From Linanthus parryae (taxonomy: Eukaryota > Streptophyta > Magnoliopsida > Ericales > Polemoniaceae), in NCBI GenBank assembly GCA_023055425.1, contig JALGPY010000071.1, forward strand, positions 124,001 to 188,000: DNA of 64,000 nucleotides, read 5' to 3'. This document shows, one piece after another, positions 1-10,878 of the stretch (position 1 is the first letter of the stretch; each line of letters begins with the position of its first letter). The notes under the pieces are model-generated. The model saw only the letters and a program-made list of their open reading frames with translations, did no database searches and was not told where the DNA came from. The position numbers and the translations under genes are program-made.

Positions 1-800
1 ATCATATTTAAGATCCACTATGTCACAAGAGAGATTAACTGGATTGGCAACACTCTCTATAGAGAGAGAATTGGTGAAGGAACTTGAATATGACGATATC
101 ATTCATACTTTTGCATCCGTAAAATCGAGAAGGAAAATTTTTATTTAAATATCTCGTTTAGTGTAATTTTGATGCTGTGCTAAATGTCAAACAGGTGAAG
201 CAAATACGAATAAAAGAACATTGACGCGAGCAGAATTTTCCACATCTTTCTTCTTGATCGCTTCAACTTTTAGGAACTTTGATTGACGCGGAAGCTGCTG
301 TAGCGGTTGGAATCTACATGGTTCATATTGCAAAGATCTTCTTTGGTTCAAATCACATTCAAGTGAGCAGAGTTATCTAGCAAGTTAAAGCATCACCAAG
401 TCTATTTTTTCTGAAGCTACTACCATGATACAATCATTGATTTGATCCATCAAGAAGAGTTTTAAGGAGATTCTTTCAAATGCAGATGGAGAAAAGCCAA
501 AAGCTTCAATTGTTATCCTGATGTAATGTCTTTTTGAATATGTAAGCTCTTATTGTATGTCATTTCTATTTGTTTTGTTACCAGATCCTACAATAATTTT
601 GGTTATCTTGTTCAAATTTTGTTTTGGGCTCTCAGTTTGTTTAATTAATATAGCCTTGAACTTATCTGATGGCATTTTTCAGTTGGATTATGAATAGACT
701 TTTGATGTAATTTTTAAAATTTAAGTTCTTATTTATGTAAATAAAGGGCACCAAATTTTTGTTTCGCTTAGGGCAGCCGAAAAGTTAGAGCCGGCCCTGG
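1..800 (+). mobile_element. 3' end of a hAT-superfamily DNA transposon
   Basis: The window opens inside the element. A transposase C-terminus ends at 148, followed by about 650 bp of AT-rich 3' region. The right terminus reads GCCGGCCCTG ending at 800, the reverse complement of the CAGGGCCGGC-type terminal inverted repeat common in plant hAT elements. The next eight bases (801-808, GTTAGAGA) would be one copy of the 8-bp target duplication; the other copy lies left of the window and cannot be checked. Confidence 0.75.
2..148 (+). CDS. hAT transposase, C-terminal dimerisation segment (5' partial)
   Basis: An open frame enters from the left edge and stops at 146-148. The residues around Ser-Tyr-Leu-Arg-Ser-Thr-Met-Ser-Gln-Glu-Arg-Leu, then Gly-Leu-Ala-x-Leu-Ser-Ile-Glu, then a Lys/Arg-rich end, match the C-terminus of plant hAT transposases of the DUF4371 / zinc finger MYM-type 1-like class. 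This segment mediates transposase dimerisation in the family. Only 48 codons are visible, so catalytic competence cannot be judged. Its position about 650 bp inside a hAT-type terminus supports the call. Confidence 0.7.
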   Translation, partial: SYLRSTMSQERLTGLATLSIERELVKELEYDDIIHTFASVKSRRKIFI

Positions 801-1649
801 TTAGAGATAATATTTTTCCCATCTTATTTATAATTTAAAGGTAACCGCTATATAAATAAGCTATTGGAGATTCGATCCGGCTCGTTAAATGTAGAGAGCG
901 GGGTAACTATATAAATAACATATTGGCTTGGGAATATCTTAGTTTTAGGGGCCACATCCATACCACGTTTATTTATTATTTATTTATGTTGTTTTATTTA
1001 GATTTATGGTTGATGCATGCAAAAGGTAACAAGATAAATAAAACGGTTTGAATATTTCATTTGGGATTGCCCAATCCAAATGAGTAGATCAGTTAATATG
1101 ATCAACAAATAAAATGAAAAGAAAAACCCTCAACGATATATTGCGTTTTGCCTTCTCTTGCTTAGCACTCGTCATGATCAAGATATTTTGACTTCGGGCT
1201 TGCCAAAGCAAGGCGTCTTGATTCATCACAATGTGACGCGACGACACAAGCAAGTAATGTGTGACTGCTGAAATAAGAGGTCTGACGCAACTAAGCTATT
1301 TCAATAGGATTGAAAACTTGGTGGCAAAATAATTAGGAGTTATCTATAAGATATATAAAGAATAAGGAGTTATTCGCCTAATTGAATTAAGAGTTGCATT
1401 GGATGCAACTGGAAGCTGTTTCTAGCTATATGGACCGAATTTTGGGTGACATGCCAAAGCAGGTCCAATAAGAGGTGAAACATGAATCTTGTCCCACTAA
1501 AAAATATATGATATTATTCGCATTAATAGTGGGGTCCGTTAATCCGAAGAAAGTAGTGGGAGCTATATTTAATAATCTAGCCATTGTTAAGTATAGTTTA
1601 ATAGTTCACAAAATTAAAATTTACATATGTCTCATTTGTAGATTTCCAA
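801..1649. other. No gene recognised; AT-rich spacer
   Basis: No coding region or clear repeat boundary was found. Two short similar segments (near 841-868 and 902-930, both with a TATATAAATAA core) suggest a small local duplication. The stretch before 1650 could be the leader or LTR remnant of the copia gag that follows, but no terminus is visible. Confidence 0.4.
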
Positions 1650-2245
1650 TGGCAAACAATCAACAAACATCGAAATTGCGTTCGGTCCTTGAGAATGACA
1701 AATTGTTGTGAATGAATTTTCTAGACTGGTACAGAAACTTGAGAATTGTTCTCAAACAAGAAAAGAAGTTGTACATTCTAGAGCAACCATTTCTAGAAGC
1801 ACCACCTGCAGATGCTACTGCTGCTGTGAGGAAGGCACATTAGAAGATTGTTGATGACTCTACTGATGTGACTTGCTAAATGCTTTGCACCATGAACTTT
1901 GAGCTTCAGAAACAACATGAGAACATGGAGGCCTATGATATGATCGTACTTTTGAGACAGTTCTTCCAAGAGCAAGCAAGGCATGAGCGGTATGAAGTAT
2001 CAAATGCAATGCTCAAGTGTAGTCTGCAAGAGGGGAATCGATTCGGACCTCGTGTACTCCGCATGATCGGCTATATTGAGAGTCTCGACTGGTTGGGATT
2101 CCCATTCATCCAAGAGTTTGCTACTGATCTCATCCTGAAATCGTTGCCGGACAGTTATAGTCAGTTCATCATGAACTACAATACGAATGAGATCAACAAA
2201 ACACTTCCAGACTTGAACTCATATGAATGTATTCAAGAGCCTTGA
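1650..2245 (+). pseudogene. Ty1/copia gag remnant (UBN2-type), several stops
   Basis: A broken frame starts at ATG 1650. After about 20 codons it meets a stop, then continues with residues such as N-F-L-D-W-Y-R-N-L-R and K-K-L-Y-x-L-E-Q, typical of the N-terminal gag domain of plant copia elements. Further stops interrupt it near 1840 and 1877. The last piece, open from 1880 to 2245, contains the M-x-x-x-F-E-L-Q and P-D-S-Y-x-x-F features of gag. No zinc knuckle, protease or pol follows, and no LTR was recognised, so this is an old truncated copy. It abuts duplication copy A. Confidence 0.7.
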
Positions 2246-3952
2246 CCGTCTTGTTTATCACAATTATATATTCAGATTCATACCACGGTTATGTTCACGG
2301 AAGCTTCGGGCTCCCCACATGTGCAACGCGGTGGTTATAGTTTCCTCCAACATTTAGTAACGAAGTGTATATCTTAGCTATATCGAAATATTAACAATCA
2401 ACCCATTATTCGATCAATGAAATGGTATCATATTTCAGTTCATGGAATGAGTCATCCCATCTTAAATAGACCGTATATGTTGGTAGGTGCTACAATATAG
2501 AGTGAGCTGAGTATAAATAGCAATGCATTCACATTAAAACAATGAGAAGGAAATCACACTCATTGTTTGAATGATGCCATTCTTCACAATATTGCTCTTG
2601 CTAACCCAAAGTATATAGGACGGGACGGGCAAGACTTTAGGCCTGGAAGACGATGAAATATTTTGAGGCTCGTAGGTTGTGGTTATTGATCCATACCTAT
2701 AGTCTCGACAGTTCATGTGTCACAATGGTATGGACAACACAAGACTAGCCAAGGATTGTCAGCCGGGTGCGCAAATCCAAATTATATAATTCTTACTGTA
2801 GGATTTTAAACATTGGTCAAAGTAACAGTTTAAATGGAAACCGAACTCAAGATACGCGGATCCAATAAACGCCTACTCTCGTCTATGCCTTCGAACGTCG
2901 AAACTGAATGCGTTGTCTTTAAGAACGACTTCGCCAATAATGAGGTAGCCGTCCTCCAGGATTCAACGACGTATCTCGGTCGGTATGCACTCACTAAGCT
3001 CGAGATATGAACTCTTCCATGGCTCTGGCTCTGGCTATGACTTAAGAGCAATTTCAAAGAATAAAATGCTAAAATTTTCTATAGAACTTTTTTCCAATGA
3101 TAAGAATAGTAAAAAGTAAAGTTTGAACTTAACTTTAAAATGCTTTTTTATTAATAGCTTTTGTCATTGATTCGAGAGCAGTCTCCCGCCCCCCCGAAAA
3201 GAGACTAGCCACCTCAAGTTTAGGGCTATCTGAATATTTTCTTTGGAAGGAAATGAGAGCATCAGATTAAACAAACAGAAAGATAACAAAGTGCTTCACA
3301 AATCCACAAGGAGCTCAAACCCCAAGCTCATCGCAAAGGCACTCAAAAGGACCAAAAAGCGCTTGTCCTCAAAACAAAGCTGAAAGACTCCCTAGAGATC
3401 AAACTAACTGACTGCAAACGAACTAGACTACTCGACAATTGAAGGAAACAAAGCTCCTGCATGAGATCAGCTTCAGGTCCTTGATCCTCCTTCTCCACTC
3501 CACTGGTAAGGGCTTCCTGCTCTCCTCCACTTCCTTCTTCAGCTGTGAAAAAAACGTGAGCAGTGATTTTATTAGTAAGGTGAAGGTGGAAGTGCTGGAA
3601 ACCTCTTTTAACCAAAGTGTGAAGAGCACAAAACCTTAGAAGGGGGAAATAAGTTTCGTGTATGTATGAATGTGCTACACCTTTTTTGTGTGCAGTGTAT
3701 GAATGTGCTGCAGAACCGTTAGATTATTATAGGAGGAATGGTTAAAGATTGAACTCTTTTTCCCTCCCAGTCTCCCACGCCCACCTTTCGACACAAGCTA
3801 AAATTTTCAACATTACAATTTAAATATGCTACTATGAGTAGTAGTGCAGAACATGTAATCAAGTAAACAGAAAATGATAAGAACAATAAACAACATACTA
3901 CGCGATGACTTATAAGACAATATTAATAACAGTAATTATACTCAGATGAAAT

Positions 3953-3984
<32 letters not shown>

Positions 3985-4060
3985 TAATAATAACAACAAC
4001 AACAACAACAACAACAATAATAATAATAATAATAATAGTAATAATAATAATAATAATAAT
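2225..4060 (+). repeat. Segmental duplication copy A, containing promoter-like module copy 1
   Basis: This stretch aligns by eye over its whole length with 7735-9335 (copy B), in the same orientation. Its left half holds the promoter-like module: a TATA box TATAAATA at 2512-2519, then ATGAGAAGG at 2542 and, about 30 bases on, ATGCCATTC, which opens a short hydrophobic frame. Its right half (about 2830-3230 and 3650-4060) has no recognisable function. Copy A carries an extra insertion at about 3235-3640 that copy B lacks, and ends in a CAA/TAA microsatellite. Confidence 0.8.
3235..3640. other. Insertion present in copy A but absent from copy B
   Basis: The A/B alignment breaks after TTAGGGCT and resumes at GTATGTATGAATGTGCTAC. 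About 400 bases are present only in copy A, so this is an insertion after the duplication or a deletion in B. On the minus strand it holds an open stretch (3615-3343), but the protein is not recognised. It might be the 3' tail of a retroelement or a captured gene fragment. No clean target duplication was found. Confidence 0.5.
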
Positions 4061-4061
4061 G

Positions 4062-4125
<64 letters not shown>
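3958..4125. repeat. Compound CAA/TAA microsatellite
   Basis: Uninterrupted runs of CAA switch to TAA/AAT triplets, with a few single-base interruptions. The long poly-Ile, poly-Tyr, poly-Val and poly-Cys frames here are artefacts of the repeat. Confidence 0.95.
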
Positions 4126-4131
<6 letters not shown>

Positions 4132-4220
4132 AGCTTGGTGGGTTCCTTCGTCCGATCAGAGGATTTCGACATTGCTTGGCGGGCTCCTTCGTCATCCCAG
4201 GGGCGGTTCAAGCATGGGCA

Positions 4221-4742
4221 ATGAAGCTTGTGTTTAAAAAGATTTGGATCAATGGAGATAAGATCGGTATCTTCGAAACCAGTCCAAACATTTTTGTTTT
4301 CCAGTTCCCGGATTGCGAAACCAAAGAAAAGGTGATGGCGGGTGGTCCGTGGACTTTTGATGGTAACTTGTTGATCCTAAGACCGTGGGATAACAAGACA
4401 AAGGTAGAGTCTCCGATGTTTCATAAAGCTGATATTTGGGTTCAAGTTATCAATCTTCCTCCATACTTTCTCAAACCAGAAGCTGCGAAGAAGCCTTTGA
4501 GTAATCTAGGTGAGATAGTGGGGGAGGATTGTAGAATACTTTCAGGGCCTGATGGTGATTACATTAGGGTTAGGGTGAGAATGGATGTCACTAAACCGCT
4601 TTGTAGGGGAAGATTTGTGAAAGCTTTCAAGGAAAGAAGATGGATAGATTACAAATACGAACGAGTTCCGTACGTTTGTAAATGGTATGGTTGCATATCA
4701 CACTTCAGTGATAATTGTCCACAGCAAACATGCAGAAAATAA
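4221..4742 (+). pseudogene. LINE ORF1 protein, DUF4283 plus damaged zinc knuckle
   Basis: About 170 codons carry the DUF4283 pattern: FE followed by F-x-F at the start, then GGPW with a following decision on W-D, W-V-Q-V near the middle, and a YER-P stretch before the knuckle. The knuckle should be CX2CX4HX4C; here the second cysteine is tyrosine (about 4675-4720). The frame stops at 4742. In intact elements ORF1 binds element RNA. Upstream codons back to 4059 come from the microsatellite. Confidence 0.75.
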
Positions 4743-5310
4743 TCTCAACTGCCTGGGTATGGTTCTTTTCTTCTGTATGCACCACCACCAAGGAAGAAAG
4801 CAAACAGAAAAAAGAAGAGTGTGAAAGAAGGGGAAGGTGAGAAGAATGACGAGAAAGAGGAATAAAAGAATGAAGAGGAGAAGCAGAGCAAGGGCTCGGA
4901 TCCAGATGGGTATCAATATTCAAGCTGGAGCTCTGACACAGTGATGGACGAGGATATTGGGGACTCGATGGTTTCACAGAAAACAACGAAGGTCTTCGAG
5001 AATCCATTAGAAGAAACGAGTAATGTGGACAAGGGGTGACAAGGGATAAAGGCAAGGGAGTCTCAACAAACAACTCTGCTACTTCGCAACAAAAACCGTA
5101 GGATGCTCTGGCCAAAAGGAAGCTTCAAGATTTGAGTTTGACTCCAAATGCGAAATAAAAGCAGCAGGATAGGAGATTCAGCACGACTAGGGTGGGTAGT
5201 AAAAAAACACACAGGTTGGGAGTGGCAAAACGAGACAACGAGGAAGGGGAAGCCTTAAAGTACCCAAGTGCAACAACGGTGGCGCCTGCTAAGCAGGGCC
5301 GCCAAGCGCA
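4743..5310 (+). pseudogene. Decayed ORF1 C-terminal and inter-ORF region of the LINE
   Basis: Lys/Glu-rich and Ser/Asn-rich codon stretches in shifting frames with stops are consistent with the low-complexity C-terminal part of a plant L1 ORF1. Long minus-strand frames here (for example 5115-4705) are shadows of this purine-rich sequence. Confidence 0.5.
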
Positions 5311-5920
5311 ATGAATGTGTTGAGCTAGAACATAAAGGGGCTTCGGAACCTCCGTAGTGTTCTAAGCTTACAAAGCCTCTCTCGAGGTAAGCGTCCCAAT
5401 CTGATTTTTCTCATGGAAACAAGGTTAGTTACTGACGAAATGGACGAAGTCAGAGCCAAGATTGGCTACACGGATGGTACTTATGTTGATTGCATTGGTG
5501 GGGGACGGACTTTCTTTGCTTTGGATGGAAGAAACAAAAGTTACTCTTTGTTACAAGAACTGAAATTGCATTGATTGTCTCGTCAAAACTGACGGGGAGT
5601 CGTCTTGGTGGCATATTACGTGCTTCTACGGCGATTCGGTGAGTCATGAACGTCACAACTCTTGGAGGCTTCTCTCTCTTATAAATAGGAGTGATGATAT
5701 GCCTTGGTGCGTCATAGGGGATTTCAACGCTATGACAAGCACAGAGGAAAAGGAGGGAGGGGGGGGGGGGGGGGTTGAGTGCAGACCCTCAACGTATTGA
5801 TGATTTCAGACAAGCTCTCTCAGATAATAATCTATTTGATTAGGGCTTTTGTGGGAACAAGTTTACTTGGACAAGCAATTCAAGGAATGAAGTTCAAATC
5901 CGGGAAATATTGGATTGAGA
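5311..5920 (+). pseudogene. LINE ORF2 endonuclease remnant
   Basis: ATG 5311 opens with M-N-V-L-S-stop-N-I-K-G-L, where the stop replaces the tryptophan of the usual S-W-N-x-(R/K)-G-L start of plant L1 ORF2. Residues G-L-R-N, L-x-F-L-M-E-T-R and the later G-D-F-N region are still visible in changing frames. Several stops and a long G-run at about 5759-5776 break the domain. Endonuclease activity is certainly lost. Confidence 0.7.
5759..5776 (+). repeat. Poly-G homopolymer (about 18 G)
   Basis: A near-pure G run lies inside the endonuclease remnant just after the G-D-F-N codons. It shifts the frame and may vary in length. Confidence 0.9.
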
Positions 5921-5921
5921 G

Positions 5922-7133
5922 GTGGCCAACCTCGCGTGGCTAGATAATTTTGGTAACGCCCAGGTAAACCATCTTACGAGTACCACATCTGATCATGTTC
6001 CGATTGAGTTGATTGTGGGTCCAAATTCCTTTAAAAAGTCTCGATTCCTCTTCGAGGCAATGTGGATAAATCATAGTGAGTTCAGCCAGATTATTCCTTC
6101 GACATGGGCTGAAGCAAACAACTTGCCACTAGACGACAAGTTGCGGGTTATGAGTACCCAACTCAAAGGCTGGGAGCAATTGGTTTTTGGGAAGGTAAAA
6201 GCAAGACTCAAACAAGTTAGAGAACGTATCAAGTATTTGGAGCATGGCACGATGATTGAAGGGGATTGGAACGAAGTTTGTCAGCTCAAAAATGAGGCAA
6301 GCACCCTTCTTGCTCGCGAAGAAGAGATGTGGTCACAAAGGTCGAGAGTTCATTGGTTAAAAAGGAAAGATCGCAACACCCGATTTTTCCACACTAAGGC
6401 TACTATTCGTACAACGAGGAATACCCTTAGAGGTCTTGAAACTGATCAAGGCTTGTGGACAAACAATGAGGACGCAATGGTGGTGATTTTAGAAGATTAC
6501 TTCAGAAAATTATTTGAATCAAACCAGGCCGAAACTACGCACATGGACCGAATGTTGGCAGCTACTAGCAGAAGCATTACGGAGCAGCGAAATCTCGAGC
6601 TAGATGGGCCGTTTACTCGGCAAGAAGTGGAAGCAGCACTTTATCAAATGGCTCCTTGGAAAGCTCCGGGTCCGGACGGTTTTTCAGCCGGGTTCTACCA
6701 AAATCAGTGGGCGGTTGTGGGTGATGAGGTCAGTAATACTTGTCTGGAAATTTTAAACAGTAACCGCAGTTTATCAGAATTCAATACAACTATTATTGGT
6801 CTTATCCCCAAGATCAAGCAAGTCAGGAAGCCAAGTGATTTGCGACCGAAAAGTTTATGCACGACGATTTACAAGTTGGTGACGAAAACAATGGCCAACC
6901 GACTTAAAGTGGTATTACATGAGGTCATTTCGGAGTTTCAGAGCGCTTTTGTTCCAGGTCGGTTAATTACTGACAACATCCTTGCAACATGAGCTGCTAT
7001 ACTCCATGAGAGTCCGAAAGAAATGGAAAACTGGTTATATGGCGATTAAGTTGGACATGGCCAAGGCATACGACAGAATTGAGTGGGGTTTTCTCGAAGC
7101 TACCATGGCAAAAATGGGATTCAGCGAAAGTAT
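5922..7133 (+). pseudogene. LINE ORF2 reverse transcriptase, truncated and frameshifted
   Basis: The frame 5922-6992 has no ATG start (first codon GTG) because it continues the endonuclease. It holds the S-D-H-x-P end of the endonuclease, the linker W-L-K-x-x-D-R-N-T-R-F-F-H, then RT motifs A-P-G-P-D-G-F, L-I-P-K-I and Q-S-A-F-V-P-G-R-L-I-T-D-N. A frameshift near 6990 moves to the frame 6982-7167, which carries K-L-D-M-A-K-A-Y-D-R, the first catalytic aspartate region. Homology ends at about 7133, so the YADD/FADD box is missing. Confidence 0.85.
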
Positions 7134-7135
7134 AA

Positions 7136-7734
7136 GAGTTATAAATAATACAATAAGATTAAAATAAGATAGCATAAGTTCTAATTTTTAATTGTAGATA
7201 AATGAATTACACCAGTCGTTACAACTGGATGTCACTTTTCTTTTAAGTCTTTCTAGGATACCACTTTTCATAGTATGCTTATTTCTCTAATTAATAAACA
7301 AAGTATGTATTCTTAAAGAAAAAATCATTAGATAAATACATTGAGCATAATGCATTTGAGTAAGGAACAAATAAAGAAAGAAACAGATAGTTGAACAACA
7401 AAACAATATGGTTCTTTTCCAAAAAAAAACAATGTGATTATTATTTAAGATAAAATAGTAAAATCACAAATTTATATTACAAAACTAATAGTAGAGATTA
7501 TGCCACGTATATATATCAAAAAATGCGTAGGCTTTAGTCTCTCAAAGAGAGTTGGTGGACTTTGGGAAAGGGTGAAGTAATTAATTGTAGGAACTACGGA
7601 AGTAAATTGCGCACTTGGTTTGGGGCCATAGAAGGTGTCGCGCCTAAAGCTGCAACACAACTGCTTTGAGGTTGGTCCAGTATTTAGTATCATTCCACTA
7701 ATTACTCAGTTGGACGAAACTGCCTACCCATGGA
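7136..7734. other. No gene recognised
   Basis: AT-rich sequence between the truncated LINE and duplication copy B. Two opposing short frames (7635-7850 plus, 7693-7472 minus) overlap and neither is convincing. Confidence 0.4.
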
Positions 7735-9335
7735 TAATGTATCCAAGAGCAATAATCTTTTCTTTATCACAATTATATATTCAGATTCAGACCACTGTTA
7801 TGTTCCACGGAAGCTTTTGGCTCCCGACATGTGCAACCAGGTGGTTATAGTTTCCTCCAACATTTTAAAAACGCAGTGTATATCTTAGCTATATCAAAAA
7901 ATAATAATGAAACTATTATTCTATCAATGAAATTGTATCATATTTCAATTCATGGAATGAGTCATCCCATCTTCAATGGACTGTTTTTGTTGGGAGGTGC
8001 TACACTATGGAGTGAGCTGAGTATAAATAGCAATGTATTCACATAAAAAAATGAGAAGGAAATCACACTCATTGTTTTGTTTGAATCATGTCATTCTTCA
8101 CAATATTTCTCTTGCTAACCCTAAGTATATGGGACAGGCAGGACTTTGGGCTTGGAAGATGATGAAATATTTTGAGGCTCGTAGGCTGTGATTAAGTCAA
8201 CAATATCTATAGTCTCGACAGTTCATGTGTCACGATGGTATGGGTGCTCCAATCCTGATTATATAATTCTTACTATTGAATTTTACACATTGGTCAAAGT
8301 CATTGTTTAAATGGAGATCGGGCTCAAGATACTCAGACCCGGTCAATGCCTACTCTCGTCTATGCCTTGAAAGTCAAAACTGAATCTGTTGTCCTTAAAA
8401 ACGACTTCCCCGACAATGAGGCAGCCTCCTCCGAGATTCAACGACGTATTTCGGCCCGTATGTACTCACTATGCTCGAGATTCGAACTCCCTCATGACTC
8501 TGGCTATGACTCTGACTTAAGAGCATTTTCAAAGAAAAACATGCTGAAATTTTCAATAGTAATATTTTCAATGACAAGAATAGTTGATTTAAAGAGTGAG
8601 AATACGTCAAAATTGGTGAATGATCAATTAGTGGTCAAAACCTTGATATAGGTCGTAAAGAAAATATCATTCAAGAATAATAAGAAAAGTTTGACTTGAC
8701 TTTAAAAATGCTTTTTTATTAATAATTTTTGCCATTAGTTCAAGAGCAGTCTCCTACCCCACGAAAAAAAGACTAGTCTCCTCAAGTTTAGGGCTTTCTT
8801 ACCAAAAATGAGACTTGCACTAATACATTGTTAAAAGAGGGACTGGAAATTATTTCTTTTACTGTTTGTGTATGTATGAATGTGCTACTTCTTCTAGTGT
8901 GCAATACTGCAATGTATGAATGTGCTACATCAGAACTGTTTAGATTATTATAGGAGGAATGGTTAAATTGATTTTTTTTTCTCTCCAGTCTCCCACGCCC
9001 ACCTTTCGGCACAAGCTGACTCCCGCTGATTTCAATGTTTCTCACCTATGCCGTTAAAATATTCAACATTACAATTTAAATATGCAACTATGAGTAGTAG
9101 TGCAGAACATGTAATCAAGTAAATAGAAAATAATAAGTACGATAATTGACAATAATACCGCAAATGGGTAGCTCAATTGTAGAGCGTTTAAAGTTTCTGC
9201 ATAAGATTTCGATTTCAAATCCAAAGAAAAATAAAAATAATTGACAATAATACCTACAGAACGAGTCAAAATACAATATTAGTAAATATAAACAATATAA
9301 ACAACAACGACAACAATAATAATAATTTCGGGCCA
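7735..9335 (+). repeat. Segmental duplication copy B, containing promoter-like module copy 2
   Basis: Same-orientation partner of 2225-4060. The TATA box is at 8022-8029. Downstream, ATG at about 8088 opens a 24-codon frame beginning M-S-F-F-T-I-F-L-L-L-T-L-S-I-W-D, the best preserved signal-peptide-like start of the family. The right half matches copy A through TATGAATGTGCTAC motifs near 8876 and 8914. It lacks the 400-bp insertion of A but carries a SINE (9160-9236) that A lacks. Confidence 0.8.
9160..9236 (+). mobile_element. Short tRNA-derived SINE with 18-bp target duplication
   Basis: The element carries GGTAGCTCAATTGTAGAGC, an A-box-like tRNA start, and GATTTCAAATCC, a B-box-like segment, ending in an A-rich tail. 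It is flanked by a perfect 18-bp direct repeat at 9142-9159 and 9237-9254. The paralogous site in copy A has no such insertion. At 77 bp it is very short and may be 3'-truncated. Confidence 0.8.
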
Positions 9336-9409
9336 TGGTTTAAATTTAGGTTAGCTTATTTTCCTTCCCCCCCCCCCCCTTCCCTTTCCTTTTCCCATTG
9401 CAAAGTGCA

Positions 9410-10335
9410 AACAAACTGAAATTCTGAAATGTATGTCTATCGAGTAGTTTCTGGCTGTGAATCCGTGATTAGTCGTCTTAGCTATCCCCTCATTGTGCAT
9501 TTCCGAAAAACAAAGATCCCAGTTGAATGAATGAATTTATGCATGCTAGAATTGATATTTAGTTATTTAATCTGGGTGGGTGTTATAATTGAATTAAATA
9601 CTCGCCTGACTACCCAAACTTGTACCGCAGATAAACTGTTCGATGAAAGTCGCCAAAGAAAGAAGGGAGTGTAATTGAACAATGAGCACCTGGGTTTAGT
9701 TAAATGAGCTTAATAATGCTCTTGATGGAAGTCTAATTTCGTTTCCTTTTGTGTTTGGGTTTTGTTGGGGCTTCAACAAGGGATAAGTGCAAACCTTGCA
9801 TCTTTGGGTACAGAGGCAAACATAACTCCTAAGAACTTGAGCTTATGCATAGCATGAAACAGAAAGATTTTTTTAAACACGCGTAAACACAAAGTTGTTC
9901 AATTAGATGCAATACCGGAGACAAAAATGTTAACACGGGGTAAATATGAAGGACTTGTTAGCAACCATTGGTTTTTCATAGTCTTCAAATAACGGTCTGC
10001 TGACCATTGTTTACTCAGTTTTTTTTTCTTCTTTCCATTTCGATCGAAATGTTTTGGTACCTCATGGTTTGTGTGTCTTCCCTGATTTCCAGACCTCAAT
10101 GTTTACAATGAAATAACAAGAGTGATTCCAGTTGCATCTTCTGTGGTGTGTCGCACTCGTACCTTTATGTGTGTTTTGAAGACTGCTTTATCACGTGCTC
10201 GACTCGGTCCTTACTAGTTACCCCCTTCTGCACGTTACTATATCGCCTAAATTGCTCCAATGGAAACATTATCTTTCTGTTATCTAGAAGTTCATGTACT
10301 GAAATTAGTCCAGTTTCATTACCTGCTCTACTTTT
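9410..10335 (+). repeat. Duplicated module R, copy 1 (left part)
   Basis: Shares GAGTAGTTTCTGGC, TGACTACCCAAACTTGTACC and downstream blocks with copies at 17945-18663 and 25613-27780. It is interrupted by the copia element 10336-14291 and resumes after it. A 13-base C-run sits just upstream at about 9367-9379. No coding function recognised. Confidence 0.7.
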
Positions 10336-10775
10336 TATTAAGAATACTGGACTAAATTGCAATTGGTACCAAACTAATGACATGAAATATCGGTGCTTCA
10401 GGGACCGTTCGATTAGTTTTGGTAAAGTTTCAGTAGCCGTTCGATTGAATTAGCCGTTTCATTTGAAAACCAAGTGGAACGATGCCGTTCCACTTGAGTA
10501 GCTTACTCAGCACATCCGGTCAGCACCCGTGGCAGCTCGTGAGTGGTTCAACCTCGTTAGCTGGACACAGCTGGCAAGCCTCGTCATCAAGAACCGTTAC
10601 AAACTTTCGTTTATTACATTTTAGCCCCAATTTCTCATATAAATGTTTTCTTCCTATTTTGTAAGACTTGATTTTGTGAAATACAATTTCCAATTCATTT
10701 TCTCTCTGCAACTTGTTGCTTTTCTCTTTCCTCTCCTTCTTCTTCGTCGTCTCCGTTGATTCATTTACTCTGATA
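10336..10775 (+). repeat. 5' LTR (440 bp)
   Basis: Begins TATTAAG and ends CTGATA rather than the canonical TG...CA; the termini form an imperfect inverted repeat. It contains a perfect 10-bp-stem palindrome, AAGTGGAACG with its complement, around 10470-10495. It differs from the 3' LTR at about 10341 and about 10557. Confidence 0.9.
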
Positions 10776-10787
10776 TGGTATCAGAGC
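10776..10787 (+). promoter_or_regulatory. Primer-binding site, initiator tRNA-Met type
   Basis: TGGTATCAGAGC directly abuts the 5' LTR. It is the standard plant copia site complementary to the 3' end of initiator tRNA-Met, where minus-strand DNA synthesis starts. Confidence 0.9.
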
Positions 10788-10878
10788 CCGGTTGGTAGCT
10801 CTATTGGTTCTTCTCAGAGCATAGAACAGCTTCTGGAGTTTCTTTTGAGTATAGTGAAGACTACTTTCTGAGTTCTTC

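Larger units (their letters stand above)
4126..7135 (+). mobile_element. Decayed, 3'-truncated L1-type LINE
   Basis: It keeps the L1 order: ORF1 with DUF4283 and a zinc knuckle (4221-4742), a decayed inter-ORF region, then ORF2 with endonuclease (from 5311) and reverse transcriptase (to about 7133). The RT stops shortly after the A-box region and lacks the FADD box, thumb and RNase H. A missing 3' end is unusual, because reverse transcription starts there and normal LINE truncation is 5', so a later deletion is likely. It sits between duplication copies A and B. Confidence 0.8.

Noticed and set aside
3923..4211. Long poly-Ile/Tyr/Val/Cys frames on both strands
   Set aside because: They are produced by the CAA/TAA microsatellite.
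4705..5115. 136-codon minus-strand frame, Ser/Pro-rich
   Set aside because: Lies opposite the decayed LINE ORF1 C-terminus; no domain, explained by purine-rich sequence on plus.
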